Of a DNA stretch of 62,590 nt, positions 31,997 through 40,708 are shown piece after piece. The translations under genes and the position numbers were made by a program. The DNA is from UBA7803 sp036381275 (GTDB taxonomy: Bacteria > Pseudomonadota > Gammaproteobacteria > Pseudomonadales > Azotimanducaceae), in assembly GCA_036381275.1 (NCBI GenBank), contig DASVDC010000059.1, forward strand, positions 1 to 62,590, given 5' to 3'. Each line of letters opens with the position of its first letter. Positions within the stretch are counted from its first letter, which is position 1. Under the pieces are notes generated by a model, which saw only the letters and a program-made list of their open reading frames with translations, did no database searches and had not been told where the DNA came from.

Positions 31997-32895
31997 CCGC
32001 ACCGCGCCGGAACCGGGTCGACGCCAACGGCGTGGGACTCTCCGTGCTCGAGATCGGGCCGGAGGACGCGCCGCCGCTCGCGATGCTGCACGGCATGCGC
32101 GACGTCGCGTGGAGCCTCTTGCCGATCGCCGAGCGGCTGGCCGGACGGCATCGGGTGCTGCTGCCGGATCTGCGCGGCCACGGCGACAGCGACCAGCCCG
32201 GCGTGTACACCATCGAGCATTTCCTGTTCGACCTGCTGCGGGTGCTCGACGGCGCCGGTGCCGAGTCCGCCGCGCTGTTCGGTCACAGCCTCGGCGGTCA
32301 GATCGTCGCACGCTTCAGCGCGCTGTTTCCCGAGCGCGTGCGGGCCGCGGTGATCGTCGAGGGGCTCGGGCCGCCGGCGCGGCCGTGGGCCGGGGACGAG
32401 GCGGCCGAGCTCGCCGCCTACGCCGCCCGGCTCGTTCAGACGCTGTCGATACCGCCCCGGCAGCGGCCGCTGCCGGATCTCGATTTCGCCGCCGAACGGC
32501 TGCGGGCGAACAACCCGCGGCTCGATCCTGCGCGGGCCCGCGCGCTCGCCGAGCACGCCACCCGCCGGAACGCGGCCGGGGAGCTGGTCTGGGCGTTCGA
32601 TCCGCGGGTGCCGAGCGTATTCCTCGGCTCCGGCGTCGCGGAGGGCGAGCGCTACTGGCGCCACGTTCGCTGCCCCACGCTGCTCGTCACGGGCGATCTG
32701 GCGCACGAGTACTGGCGCGCGCAGATGCCGCTCGAGTGGGACGGCCGCTTCGCCCCTGGCGAGCTGGAAGCGCGCATCGGTTGTTTCCGCGACGTCGAGC
32801 ACCGGGCCTTCGCCGGCGCCGGACACATGGTTCACTACGACCGGCCACACGACCTCGCCGAGGCGGTGGCCGACTTCCTGGAGCGACGCGCATGA
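31993..32895 (+). CDS. Alpha/beta hydrolase
   Basis: A 300-residue alpha/beta-hydrolase-fold enzyme. Oxyanion motif MLHGMRD, nucleophile elbow GHSLGG (Ser99), acid residue in the segment LLVTGD after strand 7, and catalytic histidine in GAGHMVHYD near the C-terminus. PDLRGHGDSD is the usual strand-4 motif. It probably hydrolyses an ester, thioester or C-C bond. Overlap with the upstream hydratase (ATGA) suggests that it acts on a product of the same pathway. The substrate is unknown. Confidence 0.9.
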   Translation: MTAPRRNRVDANGVGLSVLEIGPEDAPPLAMLHGMRDVAWSLLPIAERLAGRHRVLLPDLRGHGDSDQPGVYTIEHFLFDLLRVLDGAGAESAALFGHSLGGQIVARFSALFPERVRAAVIVEGLGPPARPWAGDEAAELAAYAARLVQTLSIPPRQRPLPDLDFAAERLRANNPRLDPARARALAEHATRRNAAGELVWAFDPRVPSVFLGSGVAEGERYWRHVRCPTLLVTGDLAHEYWRAQMPLEWDGRFAPGELEARIGCFRDVEHRAFAGAGHMVHYDRPHDLAEAVADFLERRA

Positions 32896-33677
32896 GCGAG
32901 ACCATCGCGACGGATCAGACCAGCTACGATTGGCCGGAGCTGGTGGACCGGTTGAACCGGCTGCTGCGGCTGCGCACCACGCCGATCGGCATGAAGCTGT
33001 TCGAGACGCGTGAAGCGATGGAGGCGGTGCCGAAGATCCGCCGCCCCACCGCGATCCACACCACCGATCAGATCGTCGGTCAGGCGGCGCGCAACGGCTG
33101 GACCGTCGGCATCACCGCCGACGACCTGGTCGGGGCGCAGTGCAGCACGGTGATCGGGCTGCACCCGCGCAGCGAGAGCTGGCTGTCCGGCGAGCGCATG
33201 ACCGGCGTCTGGTACGAGACGCCGGCCGACGCGAGCGCGCACCAGCACGCGATGCACGTGGTGCCGTTCGGCCGCTACGAGGCGATGGCGGTGAGCCCGC
33301 TCGCGAGCGGCCGGCTGGACCCGCCGGACATCTGCCTGATCTACGCGACGCCCGCCCAGATGATCCTGTTCATCAACGGGCTGCAGTGGAGCGGCTACCG
33401 GAAGCTCGAGTGGGGCTGCGTGGGTGAGTCGTCCTGCGCGGACTCCTGGGGCCGCGCGCTCGCGACCGGCGAGCCGAGCCTGTCGATCCCGTGCTTCGCG
33501 GAGCGCCGCTACGGCGGCGTGATGGAGGACGAGCTCCTGATGGCGCTGCCGCCGCGGTACCTGCCGAAGACGCTCGCCGGGCTCGAGGCGCTCGCGCGCA
33601 ACGGCCTGCGCTACCCGATCCCGCCGTACGGTGTGAACAACGACGTGCGCGCCGGAATGGGCGTCAGCTACGGCTGA
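32892..33677 (+). CDS. DUF169 domain-containing protein
   Basis: A 261-residue protein with the DUF169 pattern: RLRTTPIGMKLF, then RRPTAIHTTDQIVGQAARNG, the cysteine motifs GAQCSTVIGL and WGCVGESSCADSWGRAL, and PCFAERRYGGVMEDEL. DUF169 proteins are uncharacterised; the conserved cysteines and glycines suggest a metal or cofactor site. The ATG at 32892 overlaps the hydrolase stop (ATGA), so it is the third gene of a coupled operon. Followed by a run of REP-like repeats. Confidence 0.85.
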   Translation: MSETIATDQTSYDWPELVDRLNRLLRLRTTPIGMKLFETREAMEAVPKIRRPTAIHTTDQIVGQAARNGWTVGITADDLVGAQCSTVIGLHPRSESWLSGERMTGVWYETPADASAHQHAMHVVPFGRYEAMAVSPLASGRLDPPDICLIYATPAQMILFINGLQWSGYRKLEWGCVGESSCADSWGRALATGEPSLSIPCFAERRYGGVMEDELLMALPPRYLPKTLAGLEALARNGLRYPIPPYGVNNDVRAGMGVSYG

Positions 33678-33689
33678 CCCGCGCGGGTG

Positions 33690-33808
33690 CGGGAGCGGCC
33701 TCCGGCCGCGAATGCTCGGGAAATTCGCCGGAGGCCGCTCCCACAAAGCCTACGGGATTCGCGGCCGGAGGCCGCTCCCACAAAGCTTATGGGAAGGCCG
33801 CTCCCACA
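33690..33808. repeat. Cluster of four REP-like repeats
   Basis: Copies at 33691-33713 (inverted, GGGAGCGGCCTCCGGCCGCG), 33722-33744 (shortened, TTCGCCGGAGGCCGCTCCCA), 33756-33782 (full) and 33791-33808 (only the right half, GGCCGCTCCCAC). ACAAAGCC/TTATGGG-type spacers separate them. The cluster fills the gap between the convergent DUF169 and 33822-34868 genes and could act as a terminator. Confidence 0.85.
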
Positions 33809-33821
33809 ACTGACAGCCCCC

Positions 33822-34868
33822 TCAACCCGCCGAGATCTCCGCCTCCCGCAGATCCGAGATCGCCTCGAACGCCGCGAGCACCCGCGGGCCGTTCGGCTCC
33901 GCCAGGATCTGGCGCTTGAGCACCTCGAACTGCGCCTCGGCCGCGAGTCGCGGCTGCTCCACGGTTGCCCAGTGCACGAGACCCTCCCAGAACGGGTCGA
34001 TCAGCGCGGCGCCGGGCACGGTGCCGCCATCTGTCGTGCGCAGTGTCAGCGTGCGCAGCTCGCCGAGGTACAGCCGCAGCGAGCGCACGTGGATTTCCTC
34101 GTCGATCCGGATGCGTTCGACGATCTCGGCCGCTTCTTCGGCCTGCGGACGCCGGTCTGGGAACAGATCCGGCGTACGCAGGATCGCCTGGGTGTTCGCG
34201 AAGCCGATCTCGGCGCGGAACTCGATCAGCAGCAGGTTCATCAGGAAGCTGAGCAGCCCCTCGTACTCCGGCGCGATCTGCGGCATCCAGCGCCGGCCGG
34301 CCTCCGGCCGGGCGATGCTCTCGGGGGGCTCGACGTCGGGGTAGGCGTTCTCGCCGAATACCAGGTCGCGCAGCACGAACCACATCACGTCATGGCCGCC
34401 GATGCCCTTGTCGGGCTCGCCGCCTTCGTCGATCCCGTGCGCCGCGAGCAACCCCTTGTTCAGATGGCCGACGGCCATCCCGGAGATGTCCTCGACGACG
34501 ATGCGCTGCAGGTCCGGAAACGGCATTTCGGCGAGCATCCGGCCGCGGCCTTCGATCTTGCCGGTGATGGTCAGGCTGTTCCAGAACGGCGCGCCGATGC
34601 CTTCCCGCAGCAGCAGCCGCTGCTGCTCGACGTTCGGCATGCGCGGCCCGGTCAGCAGCGACGCATCCGCCGCGAACCAGTCCCCTCCCCGAGCGCGTAG
34701 CGCGTCGGTCCAAGCGGCCAGTGCCTCGTTCCTTCCTTTCGAGCGCGGCGGGCAGTAGCGTCCCTCGCGGTCGAAGCCGCCGTGCAGCCGTCGTCCGGCG
34801 ACCTCGTGCGGGCTTGCGTAATCGTGCTCGCTGAAGAGCTCGGCCTCACTGAACTGGAGCCGTGTCAT
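33822..34868 (-). CDS. Conserved hypothetical protein, possible ferritin-like
   Basis: A 348-residue soluble protein of a family I cannot name. The first ~70 residues look like a short basic segment (GGFDREGRYCPPRSKGR). The middle and end are mostly helical. The helix with ERIRIDEEIHVRSL contains an ExxH pair (E257, H260), and E126, H135 and the segment IEFRAEIG (E216, E220) could supply further ligands, a layout seen in ferritin-like di-iron proteins. This is a suggestion from residue pattern only. Flanked by REP repeats and, on the other side, by the divergent hsp20 operon. Confidence 0.6.
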   Translation of the reverse strand: MTRLQFSEAELFSEHDYASPHEVAGRRLHGGFDREGRYCPPRSKGRNEALAAWTDALRARGGDWFAADASLLTGPRMPNVEQQRLLLREGIGAPFWNSLTITGKIEGRGRMLAEMPFPDLQRIVVEDISGMAVGHLNKGLLAAHGIDEGGEPDKGIGGHDVMWFVLRDLVFGENAYPDVEPPESIARPEAGRRWMPQIAPEYEGLLSFLMNLLLIEFRAEIGFANTQAILRTPDLFPDRRPQAEEAAEIVERIRIDEEIHVRSLRLYLGELRTLTLRTTDGGTVPGAALIDPFWEGLVHWATVEQPRLAAEAQFEVLKRQILAEPNGPRVLAAFEAISDLREAEISAG

Positions 34869-34938
34869 CGTGGTTCCCCCTGCTTGCCTCCCGTGCCGCC
34901 GGCGCGATCGCCGGACGCACCGTTCGGGAGTCTACCCC

Positions 34939-34966
34939 CTTGAATCCGCGGCCACAGCCCCCAGAT
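34939..34966 (+). promoter_or_regulatory. Sigma-32 (heat-shock) type promoter of the hsp20 pair
   Basis: CTTGAA (34939-34944) and CCCCAGAT (34959-34966) are separated by 14 bases. This agrees with the sigma-32 consensus CTTGAA-N11-16-CCCCATNT with one mismatch. Predicted start near 34974. Confidence 0.7.
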
Positions 34967-34993
34967 ACCCAGCTGCAGGATTACTGCGTTTCG

Positions 34994-35023
34994 AGTACTT
35001 CGGTGTGTCAGCAAGGAGGTGCT
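34994..35023 (+). promoter_or_regulatory. Candidate RNA thermometer hairpin over the hsp20 ribosome binding site
   Basis: In the leader, AGUACUUC (34994-35001) can pair with GAGGUGCU (35016-35023), giving eight contiguous pairs including two G-U wobbles and a 14-base loop. The right arm covers most of the ribosome binding site AAGGAGGU (35013-35020). Masking of the binding site by a weak, wobble-containing stem is the principle of ROSE and fourU thermometers of small heat-shock genes. Confidence 0.5.
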
Positions 35024-35028
35024 GGAAA

Positions 35029-35469
35029 ATGAACGGTAATCTGTCTCCCCTCGAACGGCTGCTCGACGAGCTTCGGCGCTGGGACCAGGAGCTCGAGACC
35101 GTGTTCTCGGCTTCTCCGTGGCTGTCGAGTATCCGCTCCGTCAACCAGGGCACGTTCCCGCCGCTGAACATCGGCTCGAGCAACGACAGCATCGACGTGT
35201 ATCTGTTCGCGGCCGGCCTGGACCCGCAGAGCCTGGACGTGTCGCTGCAGCAGAATCTGCTGTCGATCTCGGGCGAGCGCAAGTTCGAGCCGCCGGCCGA
35301 CGCGACCTGGTATCGGCGTGAGCGGTTCGACGGGTCGTTCCAGCGGGTACTGACCCTGCCGGAAGACGTGGACCCCGAGCAGGTCGAGGCGCGCTACGAC
35401 GACGGCGTGCTGCACATCCGCATGGGCCGCCGCGAAGAGGTGAAGCCTCGCCGTATCGAGGTCCAGTGA
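35029..35469 (+). CDS. Small heat-shock protein, Hsp20 family (first copy)
   Basis: A 146-residue protein with an alpha-crystallin domain (residues ~40-135: NDSIDVYLFAAGLDPQSLDV, GERKFEP, RFDGSFQRVLTLPEDVDPEQ and the A-x-x-x-n-GVL motif as YDDGVLHI), ending in the IEV motif used for oligomer contacts. As an ATP-independent holdase it keeps unfolded proteins soluble. The ATG at 35029 has AAGGAGGU eight bases before it, inside the candidate thermometer. The upstream open frame extension (34870) is not coding. The second copy follows after 45 bases. Confidence 0.93.
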   Translation: MNGNLSPLERLLDELRRWDQELETVFSASPWLSSIRSVNQGTFPPLNIGSSNDSIDVYLFAAGLDPQSLDVSLQQNLLSISGERKFEPPADATWYRRERFDGSFQRVLTLPEDVDPEQVEARYDDGVLHIRMGRREEVKPRRIEVQ

Positions 35470-35514
35470 CGACGACGGTTCATGGATCCATGGGATGAGA
35501 CGAAGGAGGTCGAC

Positions 35515-35946
35515 ATGAGCGAAGTGACTCAAGCGCCGCAAACGTCCGAAATGGTGAGCCGCCCGAGCACCGAGCCGGTACGTCGACAGGCCGAGCCTGT
35601 GGCCATGGCGGAGAACGTGCTGCGTCCCGCGGCCGACATCTACGAGCACGCGGACGGCATCACGCTGCTGCTCGACATGCCGGGGGTGTCGAAGGAGCGC
35701 CTCAACGTCGAGGTCGACCGGAACACGCTGGTGGTGGAAGGGGACCTGCGCATCGACATGCCCGAAGGCACCAGGTCGCTCCACGCCGACGTCCGGTCCG
35801 CCCGCTACCGTCGCACGTTCTCGTTGTCCGGCGAGCAACTCGATCCCGACAACGTTCAGGCGACGATGAAGGACGGCATGCTGCGCATCGAGATTCCGAA
35901 GCGGGCCGAGCTGCGGCCGCGCCGGATCGAGGTGCAGACCCACTGA
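35515..35946 (+). CDS. Small heat-shock protein, Hsp20 family (second copy)
   Basis: A 143-residue alpha-crystallin-domain protein, more acidic and with a longer N-terminal tail (residues 1-38, rich in S, T, P, V) than the first copy. The domain covers ~40-135 (LRPAADIYEHADGITLLLDM, GVSKERLNVEVDRNTL, RSARYRRTFSLSGEQLDPD, KDGMLRI), and it ends IEVQTH. Two different Hsp20 partners in one operon usually form mixed oligomers. AAGGAGG lies seven bases before the ATG at 35515; an upstream in-frame ATG at 35482 has no such site. Confidence 0.93.
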   Translation: MSEVTQAPQTSEMVSRPSTEPVRRQAEPVAMAENVLRPAADIYEHADGITLLLDMPGVSKERLNVEVDRNTLVVEGDLRIDMPEGTRSLHADVRSARYRRTFSLSGEQLDPDNVQATMKDGMLRIEIPKRAELRPRRIEVQTH

Positions 35947-36079
35947 AAGCGGGCGCCGTCGCCCCCGGCGGCGGCCTCTTCCCGTTCGACCCAGCGGGTC
36001 CGGCGCGCCCGGGCCCGCTGCGTTTCCCCTTCCTCTCCGTTAGCATCCGTGCCATCTCCTGTTGCAACCGGATGCCGCC

Positions 36080-37399
36080 ATGCGTCGTTTCGTCTGCCTC
36101 TGCCTGCTGGCGCTCGTCGCGCTGGCCCCGCCGATCCGCGCCGACTACCTGTTCACCAACGGCACTCTGCTGACGATGACCGGCGAGCCGCCCTTCGAGG
36201 CCGACCTGCGGGTGGTCGACCAGCGCATCGCCGCGATCGGACCGGGTCTCGAGCCGCAGGACGGCGACGTGGTGATCGATATGCAGGGGGGCTGGCTGAT
36301 GCCCGGCCTCGCGGAAATGCACGCCCACGTGCCCTCACCGGACCAGGGCGAGGCGTACCGCGACGACGTGCTGTTCCTGTGGGTGGCGAGCGGCGTGACC
36401 ACCGTGCGGGGCATGCTCGGCCACCCCGATCACCTCGAGTTGCGCCAGGCGCTCGCCGCGCACCGGGTGCTGGGCCCGCGGCTGATCACCTCGGGACCCT
36501 CGTTCAACGGCAATTCGGTAACCGGCGAGGCGCAGGCGCGGCAGATGGTCCGCGACCAGCACGCGGCCGGCTACGACTTTCTGAAGATCCATCCGGGTCT
36601 GACTCGGGCGCACTACGACGCGGTGGCCGACGAGGCGCGGCGGCTCGGCATCCGTTTCGCCGGACACGTGCCCGCGGACGTAGGCCTCCGGCACGCGCTG
36701 GAACAGGGTCAGGCCACCATCGACCACCTGGACGGATTCATCGAGGCGCTGCTTCCGGACGATGCAGCGGGCGACGGCAGCGCGCTGTTCGCGGTCGATC
36801 TGGCCGAGGCCGCCGACATCGACCGCCTGCCGTCGCTGATCGATGCGATGCAGGCGGCCGGCGCCGCGGTGGTGCCGACCGAGACGCTGCTCGAGAACCT
36901 GGCGGAGGACGTGCAGGCTCTGATGGATCGGCCGGAAATGGTGTATCTGCCGCCCGAGCTCCGCGAACGGTACCGGCAGGCGCTGCAGGGCCGCTTCGAG
37001 CGCACGCCGAAGGCGGGATTGGCGCTGCGCAAGCAGATCGTTCGCGCGCTGCAGGAGGCGGGCATTCCCATTCTGCTCGGGTCGGACTCGCCGCAGATCT
37101 TCAACGTGCCCGGCTTCTCGATCCATCGGGAGCTCCAGGCCATGGTCGCCGCCGGGCTCACGCCCCTCGAAGCGCTCGCCGCCGGCACGCGTGCGCCGGC
37201 CCGTTACTTCGGACGCTCGAACGACTTCGGTGAGCTGCGGGAGGGCCTCTCGGCGGATCTGGTGCTGCTGGCCGACGATCCGACCGCCGACATTGCGAAT
37301 ACCCGATCGATCCGGGGCGTGATGGTCCGCGGAAAGTGGCTGGACCGCGCGGCGCTCGACGAGGGGTTGGCGGCGATTCGCCGGCGGCATGGTGAGTGA
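36080..37399 (+). CDS. Exported amidohydrolase family protein
   Basis: A 439-residue secreted metal-dependent hydrolase. Signal peptide (residues 1-~21, ending PPIRA), then the composite amidohydrolase fold: metal motif MHAH in LMPGLAEMHAH, lysine in YDFLKIHPG (possible carbamylated ligand), histidines in FAGHVPAD and TIDHLDGF, and aspartate in LLGSDSP. C-terminal sandwich domain with SADLVLLADDPTADI. The type is close to imidazolonepropionase-like or prolidase-like enzymes (Xaa-Pro dipeptidase/Sgx9260 group), so a dipeptide or acyl-amine substrate in the periplasm is plausible. The gene precedes an S9 peptidase gene on the same strand. The ATG at 36080 fits the signal peptide. Confidence 0.85.
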   Translation: MRRFVCLCLLALVALAPPIRADYLFTNGTLLTMTGEPPFEADLRVVDQRIAAIGPGLEPQDGDVVIDMQGGWLMPGLAEMHAHVPSPDQGEAYRDDVLFLWVASGVTTVRGMLGHPDHLELRQALAAHRVLGPRLITSGPSFNGNSVTGEAQARQMVRDQHAAGYDFLKIHPGLTRAHYDAVADEARRLGIRFAGHVPADVGLRHALEQGQATIDHLDGFIEALLPDDAAGDGSALFAVDLAEAADIDRLPSLIDAMQAAGAAVVPTETLLENLAEDVQALMDRPEMVYLPPELRERYRQALQGRFERTPKAGLALRKQIVRALQEAGIPILLGSDSPQIFNVPGFSIHRELQAMVAAGLTPLEALAAGTRAPARYFGRSNDFGELREGLSADLVLLADDPTADIANTRSIRGVMVRGKWLDRAALDEGLAAIRRRHGE

Positions 37400-37416
37400 C
37401 CGCCGGGCGCGGCAAG

Positions 37417-37446
37417 CTCACAGCAATCTGCTGCGATTGGTAGACT
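37417..37446 (+). promoter_or_regulatory. Possible promoter of the S9 peptidase gene
   Basis: CTCACA (37417-37422) and TAGACT (37441-37446) are 18 bases apart, 28 bases before the ATG. Each box has four of six matches to consensus. Confidence 0.3.
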
Positions 37447-37474
37447 TCCGCTGAGACGAAGGGGGAGGAGATTC

Positions 37475-39484
37475 ATGTGGCGTATCCTGGCAGCCACGAC
37501 CCTCTGGCTCGTGGTGACGGCGACCTCGGCTGACGACGAGCCGCCGGCCATCGAGTATTTCACGCGGGCCGACGAGTTCGGCTCCCTCGAGATCTCACCG
37601 GACGGCCGGTTCGTCGCGGTCACCGCGGGTCGCAATGGCCGATCGGCGCTCGCCTTCATCAACCTCGAGGATCGCAGCATCGTGAGCGGGGTGCGCATGG
37701 GCGAGAACAGAGAAATCTACGATTTCGACTGGATCTCGCCGACGCGCGTCATCTATCGGATCGCGGAGCGGCAGCCGGGCGATGCGTTTTTCTCCATCAC
37801 CGGCGAGATCTCGGCGATCAACCGGGACGGGCGGGCGCCACGGCTCCTGTACGGCTACCGGGCCGCCAAAAGTACCACCGGCACGCACATCGCGAAGCGC
37901 GAGGCGAGCTACGCCCACGCGGAGCTGCTCAGCACTTTGGAGGACGACGAGAAGCACATCCTGATTGCCGAATACCCGTGGAAGCTGCAGGGCTTTCTCT
38001 ACATCGTCGACTTCGACGCCCCTCCGCGCATCACCCGCCTGAATGTCTATAACGGTTTGAAACGCTCCCTGGGAGTTGCACCGCTTGCCTCCGCCGACCT
38101 GCTGGTCGATCGTGACGATCACGTGCGGTTCGCACTCGGCCATGATCCCGAAGGCCGCCTGACCGTGAGCTGGAAGCCGCGGCCGAAATCGGACTGGGAA
38201 GCGTTCGAGTTGCCGGGGTTTCGCGACGAAAGCGTGGAGCCGCTGTACTTCGCCTCGGACAACTCGTCGCTGTACTTCATCGGCGTGCGCCGCGGCCAGT
38301 CGCTGCGAGCGCTCTATCGGCTCGAGCTGACGAGCCGAGAGGTCGAGCTGGTCTATGCGCACGAGAGCGTGGACGTGACGGGTCTCGTCACCGATTTCGC
38401 CGGCGAGCGCGTGATCGGCGCGCGCTTCTACACCTCCAGGCCCGAGTACCACTGGCTGAACGAAGACGATCCGGCGGTGCGCCTGTACAGGGCGCTCGAG
38501 CGCGCGTTTCCCGGGCAGGCCATCGAAGTCACCAGCACCACAGCCGACGGCAGGCTGGCCACGGTGTTCGTGCACTCCGACGTCAATCCCGGTGACTACT
38601 ACCTGTTCGATACCGAAACGCGAGCTGCCGACTACTTGCAGGCGGCACGCGCCTGGATCGATCCCGGGCGCATGCAGCCCAAGGAGCCGATTCGCGTCGA
38701 AGCGCGAGACGGCCTGGTGCTGCACGGCTACCTCACCCGGCCGCGCGGAGGGGACGCTCCGTACCCGCTGATCGTTCTGCCGCACGGAGGTCCATTCGGC
38801 TTTCGCGACCGCTGGGATTTCGACTGGGAGGTGCAGCTCCTTGCGAGCCGCGGGTACGCGGTGCTGCAGGTGAACTTCCGCGGTAGCGGCGGCTACGGCA
38901 TGGACTTCGAGGAAGCGGGCTACCGGCAGTGGGGCGCGGCGATGCAGGACGATCTGACGGACGCGACCCGCTGGGCCATCGACCAGCGTCTGGCGGATCC
39001 ACGGCGCATCTGCATCGTCGGTGCCAGCTACGGCGGCTACGCCGCGCTGATGGGCGTCGCCCGCGAGCCGGGCCTCTACCGATGCGCGATCGGCCACGCC
39101 GGCGTCTACGACCTCGAACTGCTGCGCTCCACCGGCGACGTCCGCTTCTCATACCTCGGTCGCACCATTCTGGCATCCCAAGTCGGTGACGACGTGCAGG
39201 AGCTGCGCCGGCATTCCCCGGTGCACCTGGCCGAACGCATAGAGGCACCCGTGATGCTGGTGCACGGCCGTGAGGACTGGCGTGCCGACTACATACACGG
39301 CCGGCGCATGAAGGCCGCGCTGGAGAGGCACGGCAAAGCGATGGAATGGCTGCCGCTGCGCGGCGAGGGTCATGGCATCTTCGACGAGAGCACGCGCGCG
39401 GAGGTGTACGAGCAGATGCTGCGCTTCCTCGAGCGGCACCTCGCGCCTAGCGCAGCGACGCCCCGAGGAGATCCCGGGCAATGA
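37475..39484 (+). CDS. Prolyl oligopeptidase family (S9) serine peptidase
   Basis: A 669-residue exported peptidase: signal peptide (1-19, VVTATSADD), beta-propeller domain (~30-400) with repeated SPDGRF/TRVIYRI/WLNEDDP type blades, and alpha/beta-hydrolase domain (~410-655). The catalytic serine lies in GASYGG, the acid in GREDWRADY and the histidine in GEGHGIFDE; the oxyanion region is VLPHGGPFGFRD. It cleaves short peptides, usually after proline or hydrophobic residues. GGGGGAGGAG lies just before the ATG at 37475. The last codons overlap the convergent acyl-CoA dehydrogenase gene by 38 bases. Confidence 0.92.
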   Translation: MWRILAATTLWLVVTATSADDEPPAIEYFTRADEFGSLEISPDGRFVAVTAGRNGRSALAFINLEDRSIVSGVRMGENREIYDFDWISPTRVIYRIAERQPGDAFFSITGEISAINRDGRAPRLLYGYRAAKSTTGTHIAKREASYAHAELLSTLEDDEKHILIAEYPWKLQGFLYIVDFDAPPRITRLNVYNGLKRSLGVAPLASADLLVDRDDHVRFALGHDPEGRLTVSWKPRPKSDWEAFELPGFRDESVEPLYFASDNSSLYFIGVRRGQSLRALYRLELTSREVELVYAHESVDVTGLVTDFAGERVIGARFYTSRPEYHWLNEDDPAVRLYRALERAFPGQAIEVTSTTADGRLATVFVHSDVNPGDYYLFDTETRAADYLQAARAWIDPGRMQPKEPIRVEARDGLVLHGYLTRPRGGDAPYPLIVLPHGGPFGFRDRWDFDWEVQLLASRGYAVLQVNFRGSGGYGMDFEEAGYRQWGAAMQDDLTDATRWAIDQRLADPRRICIVGASYGGYAALMGVAREPGLYRCAIGHAGVYDLELLRSTGDVRFSYLGRTILASQVGDDVQELRRHSPVHLAERIEAPVMLVHGREDWRADYIHGRRMKAALERHGKAMEWLPLRGEGHGIFDESTRAEVYEQMLRFLERHLAPSAATPRGDPGQ

Positions 39485-40613
39485 TGTGCCGCTGCACCTC
39501 GCTCGGCCCTTCGCCGATGCGGCGGATGCGCATCTCCCGGTACCAGCGCTCGAACGGGAAGTCCTTGCTGACGCCGTAGCCGCCGAACATCTGGATGCAA
39601 CGGTCCACGACGCGGCTCGCGGCTTCGGTGGCCACCAGCTTCGCCATCGCGGCTTCCTTGCGGAAGTCCTCGCCGCGGTCGGCCCGGTGCGCCGCCTCGA
39701 GGGTCAGCCAGCGCGCCTGGCGGATGTCGATCTCGTTGTCGACCAGCATCCACTGCACGGCCTGACGGGTCGAAAGCGGCGCGCCGAACGTCTCGCGCTG
39801 CGGCACGTACTCGAGTGCCATCTCGTGGGCCTTGATCGCGACACCGATGCAGCCGGCGGCGTAGGGAATCCGTTGGCGCGAAAGGCGGTCGTTGGCGATC
39901 GCAAAGCCCTTGTTCACCTCGCCGAGCACGTTCGCGTGCGGCACGCGCATGTCTTCGAACGACAGCTCCGTCGCGTAGCGGGCGGCGCGCAGAGTATGCA
40001 CGATGCGGCGCACGTGGAAGCCGGGCGTATCGGTGTCGACGATGAAGCAGGTGACCCCGCCGCGTCCCTTCTCGGGGTCGGTCCGCGCGAACACGAGGCC
40101 GAAGTCGGCCTTGTCGGCACCGCTGATGAAGATCTTGCTGCCGTTGATCACCCAGTGATCGCCGTCGCGCACCGCGCGGGTACGGATCGCGCGCGCCGGA
40201 TCGCTGCCGCCGGACGGCTCGGTGAGGCCGAAGAAACCCTTCTTCTCGCCGTGCAGCATCGGGTAGAGGTAGCGCTCCTTCTGCTCCTCCGTGGCTTCGA
40301 AGAGCTGCGCGAGCCCCGCGCCGCCGAACACGCCGTAGCAGGGCGCGTAGAGCCCGGCACGGTGCTGCGACATCTCGATCGCGAGCAACGTCCGGGTAAC
40401 CAGATCGAGCTCCGGCCCACCGTATTCGGGCGGGATGTCGAGACCGTACAGGCCCATTGCCCTGGTCTTCTCGACCAGACGGGCGCGGTCCTCGGGTTCG
40501 AGCTCGTCCGCGTCCGGATCGAGGTGCTGCTCGAGCGGCAGGATCTCCTCGCGGACGAAGCGGCGGACGGTGGTGATCAGCAGTTCCTGCTCTTCGGTGA
40601 GGGATAGATCCAT
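39447..40613 (-). CDS. Acyl-CoA dehydrogenase
   Basis: A 388-residue enzyme with a full set of canonical ACAD features: start LSLTEEQELLITTVRRFVREE, FAD/substrate motifs GFFGLTEPSGGSDPARA and VINGSKIFISGADKADF, QMFGGYGVSKDFPFERWYRE, and the catalytic glutamate in IGEGPSEVQR near the C-terminus. Unlike the other three ACADs in the window, this looks like a self-sufficient homotetrameric enzyme that oxidises an acyl-CoA and passes electrons to ETF. The ATG at 40613 matches the family start; the frame runs upstream through REP repeats and is not coding there. Confidence 0.93.
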   Translation of the reverse strand: MDLSLTEEQELLITTVRRFVREEILPLEQHLDPDADELEPEDRARLVEKTRAMGLYGLDIPPEYGGPELDLVTRTLLAIEMSQHRAGLYAPCYGVFGGAGLAQLFEATEEQKERYLYPMLHGEKKGFFGLTEPSGGSDPARAIRTRAVRDGDHWVINGSKIFISGADKADFGLVFARTDPEKGRGGVTCFIVDTDTPGFHVRRIVHTLRAARYATELSFEDMRVPHANVLGEVNKGFAIANDRLSRQRIPYAAGCIGVAIKAHEMALEYVPQRETFGAPLSTRQAVQWMLVDNEIDIRQARWLTLEAAHRADRGEDFRKEAAMAKLVATEAASRVVDRCIQMFGGYGVSKDFPFERWYREMRIRRIGEGPSEVQRHIIARDLLGASLR

Positions 40614-40642
40614 CGTGCAATCGCTCCGTTCGGGGTTTCCCC

Positions 40643-40703
40643 TGTTCGCGGCCGGAGGCCGCTCCCACAGAAAAGCTTCGCGGCCGGAGGCCGCTCCCAC
40701 AGA
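40643..40703. repeat. Two tandem REP-like repeats
   Basis: GTTCGCGGCCGGAGGCCGCT (40643-40662, continuing CCCACAG) and CTTCGCGGCCGGAGGCCGCT (from 40677, continuing CCCACAG), in the 95-base gap before the acyl-CoA dehydrogenase start. Confidence 0.85.
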
Positions 40704-40708
40704 GGTGC

